A stretch of 64,000 nucleotides of DNA from Variovorax sp. PBL-H6. GTDB taxonomy: Bacteria > Pseudomonadota > Gammaproteobacteria > Burkholderiales > Burkholderiaceae_C. Under the pieces are notes generated by a model. It did no database searches. It was not told the origin of the DNA and saw only the letters and a program-made list of their open reading frames with translations. The first letter of the stretch is position 1, and every line of letters begins with the position of its first letter. Both the position numbers and the translations under genes were made by a program. The DNA lies in the NCBI RefSeq assembly GCF_901827155.1, contig NZ_LR594659.1, positions 5,102,501-5,166,500 of the forward strand, written 5' to 3'. Of this stretch, positions 22,004 to 29,659 are shown in pieces.

Positions 22004-23796
22004 TGGTCGCGGCGGCCATCCACTACCGCGTCGAATGCGCGGATCGCAATGCGCACCTCTTCGCCATCACCCTGCGCATCGAGCGGCCTGCTGCGGGTCA
22101 GCGCGTGTCGCTGCCGGTGTGGATCCCGGGCAGCTACCTGGTGCGCGAGTTCTCGAAAAACCTGCAGCAGTTGCAGGCGAGCCAAGGCCGGCGCAAGCCC
22201 GCCCTGCGGCAGCTCGACAAGCACAGCTGGCAAATCGACTGTGCGGCGGACAAGCCGTTGGAATTGCGCTACCAGGTCTGCGCCTACGACAACTCTGTTC
22301 GCACCGCCTGGCTGGACAGCGCGCGGGCCTTCTTCAACGGCACCAGCCTGTGCCTGCACGTCGAAGGCCAGGCCGACGGGCCGCATGCGATCGAGATCGT
22401 CGCACCTGCGCTCCTGCCGGACGAGCAACGCTGGTCTTGCGCCACCGCCCTGAGGCCCGTCAAGACCAACCGCCAGGGCTTCGGGAGCTATCTCGCCGAG
22501 AACTACGACGAGCTCGCCGACACGCCTGTCGAGATGGGCGCCTTCTGGAGCGCAGAGTTCGAGGCATGCGGCGTGCCGCACCGCTTCGTTGTCGCCGGCG
22601 CGCCGCCCTCCTTCGACGGCGAGCGCCTGATTGCCGACACGCGCGCCATCTGCGAGACGCAGATGCGTTTCTGGCACGGCGCCAAGGTCGGCAAGCGCGG
22701 TGGGCCGAAGGCGCCGCACGACCGCTACGTCTTCATGCTCAACGCGGTAGACGACGGCTACGGCGGACTCGAGCATCGCCATTCGACGGCGCTGATCTGC
22801 ACGCGGCGCGATTTGCCGCAGCTCGGGCTCAAGAAGCAGGGCGATGGCTACACCACGCTGCTGGGCCTGATCAGCCACGAATACTTCCATACCTGGAACG
22901 TGAAGCGCCTGCGGCCGGCCGAGTTCGAACGCTACGACTACGCCCAGGAGAACTACACCGAGCTCCTGTGGCTCTTCGAAGGGTTCACCAGCTACTACGA
23001 CGACCTGCTGCTTCGCCGCGCCGGTCTTCTGGATGACGCAGGCTATCTGCGCCTGGTCAACAAGACCGCCAACCAGGTCCTGCAGGCGCCGGGCCGCCAT
23101 GTCCAGTCGGTGGCGCAGGCGAGCTTCGATGCGTGGGTCAAGTACTACCGGCAAGACGAGCAGACTGCCAACACCACCATCAGCTACTACACCAAGGGCG
23201 CGCTGGTCGCCCTGTGCTTCGACCTGACGCTGCGCACCGAAGGCGGCGGCTCGCTCGACGACGTGATGCGGCGGGTGTGGACGCGCAGCGGCGGCGGCCC
23301 CGTGGCTGAAGCCGATTTCGCCGCCGCGCTGGAAGCCGTCGGGGGCCGCTCCTTCTCGAACGAGATCGCGCTTTGGGTCCATTCGACCGACGAGTTGCCG
23401 TTGGCCGAGCTGCTGCGCAAGCATGGCGTTGCCGTGAACGAAGACCCGTCCCAGCGCGCGCAGGAACTGGGCCTGCGCGTGGCAGAGTCCGGTGGCAGCG
23501 TGCAGGTCAAGATGGTGTTGCGCGGCGGCGCTGCCGAGCAGGCCGGTTTTTCGGCCAACGACGAGTGGATCGGCATCGAGCTGGCCGGCGCCAAGGGACG
23601 TCCGGCGCAGGGCTGGCGCATCGCGCGCCTCGATGACCTCGCGCTCTACCTCGGCGGGCTGAAGAAGATCACCGCGCTCGTGGCGCGCGACCGGCGCCTG
23701 CTGCGGCTGCCGCTCACATTGCCGACCGGCGTCACAACCTTGCGGCTGGCCGTGCAGGATGCCGCGAAGCTCGCGCAGTGGCTGGCGCCGCGGTAG
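22003..23796 (+). CDS. M61 (glycyl aminopeptidase) family metallopeptidase
   Basis: A 597-residue M61 peptidase. The N-terminal beta domain ends in VWIPGSYLVREFSKN-type sequence near residue 45, the zinc site HEYFHTWNVKRLRP is at about 292-305 with the glutamate helix WLFEGFTSYYDDLLL downstream, and a C-terminal PDZ domain (VLRGGAAEQAGFSANDEWIGI) lies near 510-560. No signal peptide is evident. It is translationally coupled to dsbC. M61 enzymes remove N-terminal Gly or Ala; the substrate is unknown. Confidence 0.93.
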   Translation: MVAAAIHYRVECADRNAHLFAITLRIERPAAGQRVSLPVWIPGSYLVREFSKNLQQLQASQGRRKPALRQLDKHSWQIDCAADKPLELRYQVCAYDNSVRTAWLDSARAFFNGTSLCLHVEGQADGPHAIEIVAPALLPDEQRWSCATALRPVKTNRQGFGSYLAENYDELADTPVEMGAFWSAEFEACGVPHRFVVAGAPPSFDGERLIADTRAICETQMRFWHGAKVGKRGGPKAPHDRYVFMLNAVDDGYGGLEHRHSTALICTRRDLPQLGLKKQGDGYTTLLGLISHEYFHTWNVKRLRPAEFERYDYAQENYTELLWLFEGFTSYYDDLLLRRAGLLDDAGYLRLVNKTANQVLQAPGRHVQSVAQASFDAWVKYYRQDEQTANTTISYYTKGALVALCFDLTLRTEGGGSLDDVMRRVWTRSGGGPVAEADFAAALEAVGGRSFSNEIALWVHSTDELPLAELLRKHGVAVNEDPSQRAQELGLRVAESGGSVQVKMVLRGGAAEQAGFSANDEWIGIELAGAKGRPAQGWRIARLDDLALYLGGLKKITALVARDRRLLRLPLTLPTGVTTLRLAVQDAAKLAQWLAPR

Positions 23797-23843
23797 GCGC
23801 AGCGACGAGCCGTTTCTGATTTGTTCCCTTCAAGGAGACCCTC

Positions 23844-24623
23844 ATGAGCTACGAGAACATCGAAGTCCGTACCGAGGCCGGCAAGGTCGGCATCGTGACG
23901 CTGAACCGGCCCAAGGCGCTGAATGCGCTCAATGACGCGCTGATGATCGAGCTCGGCGATGCGCTCAAGGCCTTCGATGCCGACCCCGCCATCGGCTGCA
24001 CCATCGTGACCGGCAGCGAACGCGCCTTTGCCGCGGGCGCGGACATCGGCGCCATGGCGAGCTACAGCTTCGTCGACGTCTACAAGGGCGACTACATCAC
24101 GCGCAACTGGGAGATCATCCGCAGCGTGCGCAAGCCCGTGATCGCCGCAGTGAGCGGCTTTGCGCTCGGCGGTGGCTGCGAGCTGGCGATGATGTGCGAC
24201 TTCATCATCGCGGCCGACAACGCGAAGTTCGGCCAGCCGGAAATCAAGCTCGGCGTGATCCCGGGCGCCGGCGGCACGCAGCGGCTGCCGCGCGCCGTCG
24301 GCAAGGCCAAGGCCATGGACATGGCGCTGACAGGCCGCATGATGGACGCGGTCGAGGCCGAGCGCTCCGGCCTGGTGAGCCGCGTAGTGCCTTATGACAA
24401 GCTGATGGACGAGGCGCTCGGCGCGGCGCTCGTGATCGCCGACTTCTCGCAGGTGGCCGTGATGGCGGCAAAGGAGTCGGTCAACCGCGCCTTCGAGAGC
24501 AGTCTGTCCGACGGCGTGATGTTCGAGCGCCGCCTTTTCCACGCGCTGTTCGCCACCACCGATCAGAAGGAAGGCATGGACGCCTTCGTCAACAAGCGCA
24601 AGGCAGCCTTCAAGCACGAGTGA
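23844..24623 (+). CDS. Enoyl-CoA hydratase (crotonase family)
   Basis: A 259-residue crotonase-fold enzyme that hydrates trans-2-enoyl-CoA in fatty acid beta-oxidation. It shows [14 protein letters not shown], the oxyanion-hole segment [11 protein letters not shown], and the two catalytic glutamate regions in [20 protein letters not shown] and [20 protein letters not shown]. The ribosome binding site AAGGAGA lies 9 bases before the ATG. Convergent with the anti-sigma-like gene, one base apart. Confidence 0.95.
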   Translation: MSYENIEVRTEAGKVGIVTLNRPKALNALNDALMIELGDALKAFDADPAIGCTIVTGSERAFAAGADIGAMASYSFVDVYKGDYITRNWEIIRSVRKPVIAAVSGFALGGGCELAMMCDFIIAADNAKFGQPEIKLGVIPGAGGTQRLPRAVGKAKAMDMALTGRMMDAVEAERSGLVSRVVPYDKLMDEALGAALVIADFSQVAVMAAKESVNRAFESSLSDGVMFERRLFHALFATTDQKEGMDAFVNKRKAAFKHE

Positions 24624-24624
24624 G

Positions 24625-25836
24625 CTAGCGGGTCGGCGCGGCGGACGGCGCCGCTTCGGAAGCCGCCGGATGCTGCGGCGCCGGCTTCAACTCCAGTTGG
24701 GGTGGAGACGCGGGCTGCGCCGGTTGCTCCACGGCGTGCTGCAAGGCCTTGCGCAAGGCCGCTACGGCTGCTGGAGAGGGCGTACCGGTCGTTGCTGCGC
24801 CGCGTCCTTCACGCCAGCGCACTTGGCTGCGCCCCAATTCGAAGGTCGCCAATACATCGCCGTTGCTGCGCTCCAGCGCGACGCGCCATTCCGGCGCGCC
24901 CGCCAGTGGTTGCGGCCCGACGGCCGAGATCGCGGCCGAGCCCAACAGGGCGCTGAGGTCCTGCGCCTCCGAGCGAGGCAGGCTGCGGCTGGCGCCGCCC
25001 CGCTGCGTGATGCTGATCCGGCTCCACTGCGATAGCGCGGAGAAGGTGGGCAGCGCGGGCAGCGCGGGCAGCGCGGGCGGCGCAGTGGGCGCGATGGGCG
25101 CGATGGGGGCCGTCGGGGCAGGCGGAGGCACTGCCTGGCCTGCGGACGCGGCGGCCTCTTTCTTCCTGGACTCCATCGCGGCTGCGCCCGCCGATGCAGA
25201 CAACGCGGCGCCATCGGCTTGCCGGCGAGCGAGCTCGGAAGGCGCGGCGGCCCCTGCAGCGCGTTCCGCCAAACGCGGCGGACGAGCGTCTTGCTCCGGG
25301 GCCGACACGGGGCCCGGTTCCGTTGGCGCCTGCGGAGCAGGAGCCGGGCCACCGCCGGGGATGTCCTGGCTCGACAGCAACGCCCGTTCGGGCGCTTGAG
25401 GTGGAAGGGCGGGCGCAGGAACGGCGGTTGCAGGCGCGGCCGGCGCAGCGGAGGCCGGCGCAGCCGGGGCCTCGCTGCGCTGCGCTGGCGCGTGGACCAG
25501 TGCCTCCCCATCCGGACGCGCGCCGGGCACGGGCTCGCGCTGCCAGAGCACCGCGGTCAGTACGCCGATCAGCAAGGTCGCCAAGGCGGCGTTCCAGGGC
25601 ACGCGACCGCCACCCTCCTTGGTGCTACGGATGCCCAACAGCTTCTGCCACCAGGGCCGCATGGGCTCAGGCGCTTCGGCGGGCGCAAAAGGCATCGCCG
25701 CCTCGCGCGCATGGTCGAGGATCGCCTTGCGCAGGCGCCAGTTCGGCACCACCGCGTGGTCCGGCGCATGCAGAAGCGCGCGCCGCAGCGCCTCGTCGCG
25801 GAGGTCTTCGGTGTCGTTATCGTCCATCGTGCTCAT
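24625..25836 (-). CDS. Membrane-anchored, Pro/Ala-rich protein downstream of the ECF sigma factor (possible anti-sigma factor)
   Basis: A 403-residue protein of no clear family. Residues 1-75 are cytoplasmic and charged (TEDLRDEALRRALLHAPDHA), followed by one transmembrane helix near 82-100 (NAALATLLIGVLTAVLW), a long Ala/Pro-rich periplasmic region with APIAPIAPTAPPALPALPAL-type repeats, and a folded-looking C-terminus (WRVALERSNGDVLATFELG, QVRWREG). Topology and the position after an ECF sigma gene fit an anti-sigma factor, but no ZAS domain is seen. Its ATG overlaps the stop of the 41-codon mini-ORF (ATGA). ATG 25827 is an alternative start. Confidence 0.8.
   Translation of the reverse strand: MSTMDDNDTEDLRDEALRRALLHAPDHAVVPNWRLRKAILDHAREAAMPFAPAEAPEPMRPWWQKLLGIRSTKEGGGRVPWNAALATLLIGVLTAVLWQREPVPGARPDGEALVHAPAQRSEAPAAPASAAPAAPATAVPAPALPPQAPERALLSSQDIPGGGPAPAPQAPTEPGPVSAPEQDARPPRLAERAAGAAAPSELARRQADGAALSASAGAAAMESRKKEAAASAGQAVPPPAPTAPIAPIAPTAPPALPALPALPTFSALSQWSRISITQRGGASRSLPRSEAQDLSALLGSAAISAVGPQPLAGAPEWRVALERSNGDVLATFELGRSQVRWREGRGAATTGTPSPAAVAALRKALQHAVEQPAQPASPPQLELKPAPQHPAASEAAPSAAPTR
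25048..25112 (-). repeat. Short tandem repeats inside the anti-sigma-like gene
   Basis: On the plus strand GGGCAGCGC is repeated three times and followed by near-copies GGGCGGCGC and GGGCGCGAT. They encode the ALPALPALP and APIAPIAP stretches. This is coding low complexity that can expand or contract by slippage without frameshift, since the unit is nine bases. Confidence 0.75.
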
Positions 25837-25958
25837 TGCGAAAGCATCGTGCCGCGCACTGCGGTGCCATTCGCCTCAGGAACGGCCGTGCGGCTCACTG
25901 GAGTACCTGCGCCTTCGGCTGCGGTGCTATTCGCCTTCGGAACGGCCGTGCGGCTCAT
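25833..25958 (-). CDS. Repeat-derived 41-residue mini-ORF linking sigma and anti-sigma-like genes
   Basis: The minus-strand frame starts at 25958 and ends at TGA 25833. Its protein MSRTAVPKANSTAAEGAGTP is followed by a second imperfect copy VSRTAVPEANGTA and a short tail. Its ATG overlaps the sigma factor TGA, and its TGA overlaps the next ATG (both ATGA), so ribosomes could pass through all three frames. It has no recognisable domain; whether the peptide itself matters, or only its translation, is unknown. Confidence 0.45.
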   Translation of the reverse strand: MSRTAVPKANSTAAEGAGTPVSRTAVPEANGTAVRGTMLSQ

Positions 25959-25960
25959 GG
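25855..25960 (-). repeat. Dispersed stop/start-linker repeat, copy 2 (one full plus one partial tandem unit)
   Basis: Read on the minus strand, ATGAGCCGCACGGCCGTTCC plus GAAGGCGAATAGCACCGCAG and GTACTCCAGTGA match copy 1 at 21204-21268. A second, diverged partial unit (GTGAGCCGCACGGCCGTTCC then TGAGGCGAATGGCACCGCA) follows directly in tandem. The unit begins exactly at the stop of the upstream gene in both locations. Confidence 0.8.
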
Positions 25961-26623
25961 CCGACGCTCCAGGACCGACAGGTAGCGCTCCATGCAGCCG
26001 CGCAGCTTCTTGAGCCCGTAGCGCAGCCGGCTGCGCACGGTCTCGAAGTTGATACTCAGCGTCTGCGCCATCAGCTCGACCGTGAAGCCATCCTCGTGGT
26101 GCAGCAGGAAGGCCGAGCGTTGCTCGTCCGGCAGCTCATCGAGACAGGCGAGCAGGCGGCGGCCGGCGGCGCGCCAGAAGGCCAGCTCCTCGGCCGAAGG
26201 ATGAGCGGCATCTGAGGATGCCCCGTCTCCGTTCAGCAAACCGCGGCTGAACAGGCGCGCCGCCTCGAGGCCGTCGCCATCCTCGTCATGGGCGTAGAAG
26301 GCGACCTCGCGCCCGCTCAGGCGCAGACGGTCCATGGCCAGGTTGTGCGCGATCGTGAAGGCCCATGTGCGCCAGCTCGCGCCTTGCGGCGAGAAGCTCC
26401 GGCGGGCCGCGATGATGCGCATCCAGGTCTCCTGGAACACTTCCTCGACCTCCGCCGCGAGCCGAACGCCCATGAGGCGCCGCACGAAGCGGAGCAGCGC
26501 GCTTTCGTGGCGCGCGTAAAGCGTATCGAAGGCGCCGGCGTCCCCGTCGGCATAGGCAAGCATCAGCTGGTCGTCAGGCATCGTGGCGTGGAGCGCGGGG
26601 TTCGCGGGCGGTGGCGCAAGCAT
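25955..26623 (-). CDS. ECF-type RNA polymerase sigma factor
   Basis: A 222-residue sigma-70 family factor with region 2 (DQLMLAYADGDAGAFDTLYARHESALLRFVRR, then VEEVFQETWMRIIAAR and WRTWAFTIAHNLAMDRLR) and region 4 (LDELPDEQRSAFLLHHEDGFTVELMAQTL, TVRSRLRYGLKKLRGCM). No regions 1 or 3 are present, as usual for ECF factors. The ATG at 26623 has AGGTG upstream; the open frame extends 79 codons further into non-conserved sequence. It heads a coupled unit with the mini-ORF and the anti-sigma-like gene, and is divergent from the VWA lipoprotein gene. Confidence 0.93.
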   Translation of the reverse strand: MLAPPPANPALHATMPDDQLMLAYADGDAGAFDTLYARHESALLRFVRRLMGVRLAAEVEEVFQETWMRIIAARRSFSPQGASWRTWAFTIAHNLAMDRLRLSGREVAFYAHDEDGDGLEAARLFSRGLLNGDGASSDAAHPSAEELAFWRAAGRRLLACLDELPDEQRSAFLLHHEDGFTVELMAQTLSINFETVRSRLRYGLKKLRGCMERYLSVLERRP

Positions 26624-26756
26624 CGGCAGATTTTCACCTCTCGTTCTACGAACGGCGACGACGCCCGGGGTTAGCGATGGGGCAAAAAACCGTGGGGCGC
26701 TAACCCGCGGCGCTTGCGGCCACCGTATCAGCTTGCATCCACAACCGGAGCTGCTG

Positions 26757-28307
26757 ATGATCCCTCGCCCTTCCCGACTTTTCCAACGCTCGCTTGCCGC
26801 GCTGCTGTGTGCCGAGTTCCTGCTCAGCGCCTGCAGTGCCACGGAGATCGCGCCCGGCATCGCGCATTGGCCCGCGCCCGCGCCCGCGCCTCAGCCCGAA
26901 GCGCCGATCTTCCCATCGGCGCAATGGCCGGCCGAGGTGGTGGCGCGAACGGCGCCAAACTTCCAGGCGCCCTCGGCCACCCATTGCGCGCGACCGGTGC
27001 AGACGTGGGAGACACCCGGCCGCACCGCGGGCCAGCGTGACGGAGCGACGGTCATGGGCGGCCATGGCGCAGGCCCCTTTCCCTTGACGCGCGATGAGCG
27101 GGCCCGTCGCATGTCGCCCGGCGGGGCTTCGGTCGGCGCCGTGGCGGCCATGACGGCCCCCGCCAGTCCGCCCGCACACGCCGCCAAGGAGGCGCTGACC
27201 GATGAGGCGGCAGTGCCGCGCTTCATCCCGCCTGCGCCCGCCCCGCAGCCAAGCCAGCGCCCGAGTCCGGTTCAGGAGATCGTCACGGCCGGCATGGTGG
27301 ACGACAACGCCGACTTCGCGGACTACCTGCAATTCCGCCAGCGCACCCGGGTCGCCCATCGCGACCGCGACGTGAGCGAGCGTTACCTGCTGCAAGTACG
27401 CAACCGGCGAGGCGACCCCGTGCCCGATGCCGAAGTCGCCGTCCAGGCTGCGACCGGCGCCACCATGTGGGCACGCACCGACACGGCCGGCCGCGTCTGG
27501 TTGCATCCACGGGCCTTCGATCGCTCGGACAGCGCGATCTACGAAGTCGCTGTGCGCAAGAGCGGGCAGCAAGGCACGGCCTTCCTTCGCCGCGGGCAGA
27601 AGAGCGCCGTCGAATTGGTGCTCAACGACCTCGCAGCCCCGCAGCGTGCCCGGCTCGACCTGGTCTTCCTGATCGACGCGACCGGCTCCATGGGCGACGA
27701 GATCGGCAAGCTCAAGGCCAGCCTGCGCAGCATCGCCAACGAGGTGGCGCGGCTGCCGAGCAGCCCCGACACCTGCTTTGGCCTGGTGGCTTACCGCGAC
27801 CACGGCGACGAATTCCTGGTGCGCGGCCATGACTTCACCAACGACCTGGGCGCCTTCCAGTCAGTGCTCGACGCGCTGCAGGCCGATGGCGGCGGCGACT
27901 ATCCGGAAGCGATGAGCGAGGCGCTGCACGAGGCCGTGCACCGGCTCAGCTGGCGCGGCACTGGTGCGACGCGCATGGTGGTGCTGCTGGCCGACGCCCC
28001 GCCGCATCTGGACTACGGCGGGCCTCAGTACGACGATGACATGATGGCCGCGCTTGGCAAAGGCATCAAGGTGTTCAGCGTGGGCGCGAGCGGGCTGGAT
28101 CGGCAGGGCGAGTACATCCAGCGGCAGATTGCCCAGTACACCGGCGGACGCTTCGTGTTCCTGACCTACCGGGAGGCGAGCCATCCGGGCAGCGGGCCGG
28201 GCCGCGAGACGACGCATGACGTCACCAACTACTCGGTCCAGACGCTGGATCGGCTGATCGTGCGGCTGGTCAGCGAGGAGCTGGCGAAACTGCCGAGGGG
28301 CGGTTGA
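26757..28307 (+). CDS. VWA-domain lipoprotein
   Basis: A 516-residue exported lipoprotein. The signal peptide ends in lipobox LLSAC (near residue 25). A long Pro/Ala-rich linker (PAPAPAPQPEAP) follows, then a carboxypeptidase-like beta segment ([20 protein letters not shown]) and a von Willebrand A domain from about 300, with MIDAS motif DLVFLIDATGSMGDEIGK (Asp near 307) and DAPPHLDYGGPQYDDD. The ribosome binding site GGAG sits 7 bases before the ATG. It is divergent from the ECF sigma gene; that sigma factor controlling it is a guess from context. Confidence 0.9.
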   Translation: MIPRPSRLFQRSLAALLCAEFLLSACSATEIAPGIAHWPAPAPAPQPEAPIFPSAQWPAEVVARTAPNFQAPSATHCARPVQTWETPGRTAGQRDGATVMGGHGAGPFPLTRDERARRMSPGGASVGAVAAMTAPASPPAHAAKEALTDEAAVPRFIPPAPAPQPSQRPSPVQEIVTAGMVDDNADFADYLQFRQRTRVAHRDRDVSERYLLQVRNRRGDPVPDAEVAVQAATGATMWARTDTAGRVWLHPRAFDRSDSAIYEVAVRKSGQQGTAFLRRGQKSAVELVLNDLAAPQRARLDLVFLIDATGSMGDEIGKLKASLRSIANEVARLPSSPDTCFGLVAYRDHGDEFLVRGHDFTNDLGAFQSVLDALQADGGGDYPEAMSEALHEAVHRLSWRGTGATRMVVLLADAPPHLDYGGPQYDDDMMAALGKGIKVFSVGASGLDRQGEYIQRQIAQYTGGRFVFLTYREASHPGSGPGRETTHDVTNYSVQTLDRLIVRLVSEELAKLPRGG

Positions 28308-28331
28308 GGCTGCGTCAACCCGAGTTATAAT
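28304..28331 (+). promoter_or_regulatory. Promoter of tRNA-Met
   Basis: TTGAGG (28304-28309), a 16-base spacer and a perfect TATAAT (28326-28331) lie nine bases before the mature tRNA 5' end. This is a strong sigma-70 match for a stable RNA gene. The -35 box overlaps the stop codon of the VWA gene. Confidence 0.8.
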
Positions 28332-28340
28332 TTTGGGCTC

Positions 28341-28417
28341 GGCTCTTTAGCTCAGTCGGTTAGAGCGATGGAATCATAATCCACAGGTCCGCGGTTCGAG
28401 TCCGTGAAGAGCCACCA
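28341..28417 (+). tRNA. tRNA-Met (CAT), elongator type
   Basis: A 77-base sequence from GGCTCTTTAGCTCAG to the encoded CCA. The acceptor stem GGCTCTT pairs with AAGAGCC. The D-arm AGCTCAGTCGGTTAGAGC is standard, the anticodon loop ATCATAA gives CAT, and the T-arm GGTTCGAGTCC is canonical. The acceptor G1-C72 pair and absence of the three G:C anticodon-stem pairs argue for elongator Met rather than initiator. A CAT anticodon can also be tRNA-Ile2 after lysidine modification, so that is an alternative. Confidence 0.93.
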
Positions 28418-28425
28418 ACATAAAG

Positions 28426-28458
28426 AAGGCCTGCTATCAGATAGATAGCAGGCTTTTT
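28426..28458 (+). terminator. Intrinsic terminator after tRNA-Met
   Basis: The stem CCTGCTATC (28430-28438) pairs with GATAGCAGG (28444-28452), extended by flanking AAGG/CTTTT pairs and followed by a T run (28454-28458). This is a strong rho-independent terminator directly after the tRNA. Confidence 0.9.
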
Positions 28459-28577
28459 CTTTGCACCTGCAAGGTGCGACAGGCCCGGCGTAATCCGGCA
28501 TGCGCCATGCACCTTGTCCGACAGGTTTCTGTCCGCTGGCCCGCACTATCGACCTCCCGTCATCTGCCGGAGGGCGC

Positions 28578-29018
28578 ATGGACTCCCCCGCTGCCGTTCA
28601 CAAGAGCTATCAGCGATTCTTTGCCTGGACCTTCGTGCTGGCGACGGCGCTGGCCCTCTCCCTCGTCTGGGTCGAGCTCGCCATTTCCCCGTTGGAGGCA
28701 CCGCCGCCCATGACCGCGCGGCCAACTGCGAGCGGGCTTGATCTGCGCGACCTGCAGCTTCTATTGACCGTGGCTGCGCTGATTGCAGCTTTCGTATCCC
28801 TGGCGGGACTCATCGTAACCACGCCTCTGGCTTGGCTCGACCGGCGAAAAGCCAGGGCGCGCGCCGCGCTTGAACTCGCCTTCAAGCGGCAGGACCACAT
28901 CAACTGGCTCGCAGCAGAGCACGCTGACTGCTGGTTGGTACCGGATCGGCGCCCTCCACCGATGCATTGGCACCGACACAGGCCGCCCGTTCCGCGAATC
29001 CACGGGAACGCCCATTGA
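28578..29018 (+). CDS. Hypothetical protein with two membrane helices
   Basis: A 146-residue protein, not recognised. The ATG at 28578 is preceded by GGAGG. It has a first hydrophobic helix (FFAWTFVLATALALSLVWVELAI, residues about 14-36) and a second (LLLTVAALIAAFVSLAGLIV, about 58-80), then a basic amphipathic helix (DRRKARARAALELAFKRQDHINWLA) and a His/Pro/Arg-rich tail unlike a folded end. The tail may reflect a late frameshift, but no homologue is at hand to judge. Confidence 0.65.
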   Translation: MDSPAAVHKSYQRFFAWTFVLATALALSLVWVELAISPLEAPPPMTARPTASGLDLRDLQLLLTVAALIAAFVSLAGLIVTTPLAWLDRRKARARAALELAFKRQDHINWLAAEHADCWLVPDRRPPPMHWHRHRPPVPRIHGNAH

Positions 29019-29070
29019 CGTGGCGGCCAACCCGCTGACAGCGAGCTCGGGGCGTTGTGCCCGGTCAGGA

Positions 29071-29256
29071 CTAATCCTGGGGCCGGAACGCGCTGAGAAA
29101 CTCGGCGGTCTTGCCTGCGGGCTGCCAAGTTGCCGTGACCGGAGCAGCCACGCTCGCATTGCCGGACGATGTCGAGGGGGTGGCGTTGCTCTTGCAGGCG
29201 CTCAAGCCGATTGCGACGGCGAGGCATGCGAACGCCATCCACGCTGTGTTGTTCAT
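29071..29256 (-). CDS. Small predicted lipoprotein
   Basis: A 61-residue protein, MNNTAWMAFACLAVAIGLSA followed by Cys, giving the lipobox LSAC near residue 21. The mature part is a Ser/Thr/Ala-rich stretch ending TAEFLSAFRPQD. GAGGAG lies 6 bases upstream of the ATG. No family is recognised; it is an orphan in a region of small unknown genes. Confidence 0.7.
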   Translation of the reverse strand: MNNTAWMAFACLAVAIGLSACKSNATPSTSSGNASVAAPVTATWQPAGKTAEFLSAFRPQD

Positions 29257-29404
29257 ACGGGCTCCTCGAAATCCGCTCTGCGGTGCTGCCTATGACGGCA
29301 ACGGTTGCCGACCTGATTATTTAAACATAAGTTCTCATTTTTTCTGAAAGCTTAGTAATCAGTATTACATTTCGGCGCCATGTGAGCGATAGCATGTAGC
29401 TACT
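29257..29404. other. AT-rich intergenic patch
   Basis: The stretch around 29310-29410 (ATTATTTAAACATAAG, TTTTTTCTGAAAGCTTAGTA) is strikingly AT-rich against its surroundings. It lies between two divergent small genes and probably carries their promoters, but no confident -35/-10 pair was picked. It could also be a scar of past insertion. Confidence 0.5.
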
Positions 29405-29620
29405 ATGTATTACATGATATTTCGTCAATCTCGCGCTGAACGACAGTCCGAGGACGGGACCGAAGCCGACGACAGCAGCAGACTCGCACCGCTCAACCCA
29501 GCCCACCTGACGCACGAGCCAGTACGTCGAAGCTGGTCGTGGATCCGCTTCGCAGCCGGCACGGCCGTGGGTGTTCTGGTGGTCGAGGCGTTCAGGCTGG
29601 GCCTGCTGCAGCTCCCTTGA
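29405..29620 (+). CDS. Hypothetical small protein with one C-terminal membrane helix
   Basis: A 71-residue frame starting MYYMIFRQSRAERQSEDGTE, with a charged N-terminal half and a single hydrophobic helix near the C-terminus (IRFAAGTAVGVLVVEAFRLGLL). No clear ribosome binding site precedes either ATG (29405 or 29414). Its GC-rich coding part abuts the AT-rich patch. Unknown function and moderate doubt that it is expressed. Confidence 0.45.
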   Translation: MYYMIFRQSRAERQSEDGTEADDSSRLAPLNPAHLTHEPVRRSWSWIRFAAGTAVGVLVVEAFRLGLLQLP

Positions 29621-29659
29621 GCGACAGGTCGCCTCTCAGGGGCCGACCTTGGCGAAGCG

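Noticed and set aside
25048..25112. Regular tandem units that might suggest a CRISPR array or VNTR locus
   Set aside because: Nine-base units in frame inside a coding low-complexity region, with no spacers or cas genes.
26624..26860. 79-codon N-terminal extension of the ECF sigma gene
   Set aside because: It runs through the divergent promoter region and the VWA gene start, and adds sequence unlike any sigma region.
28341..28417. tRNA-Met as an active attachment site
   Set aside because: No duplicated tRNA 3' end and no integrase gene were found within the window.
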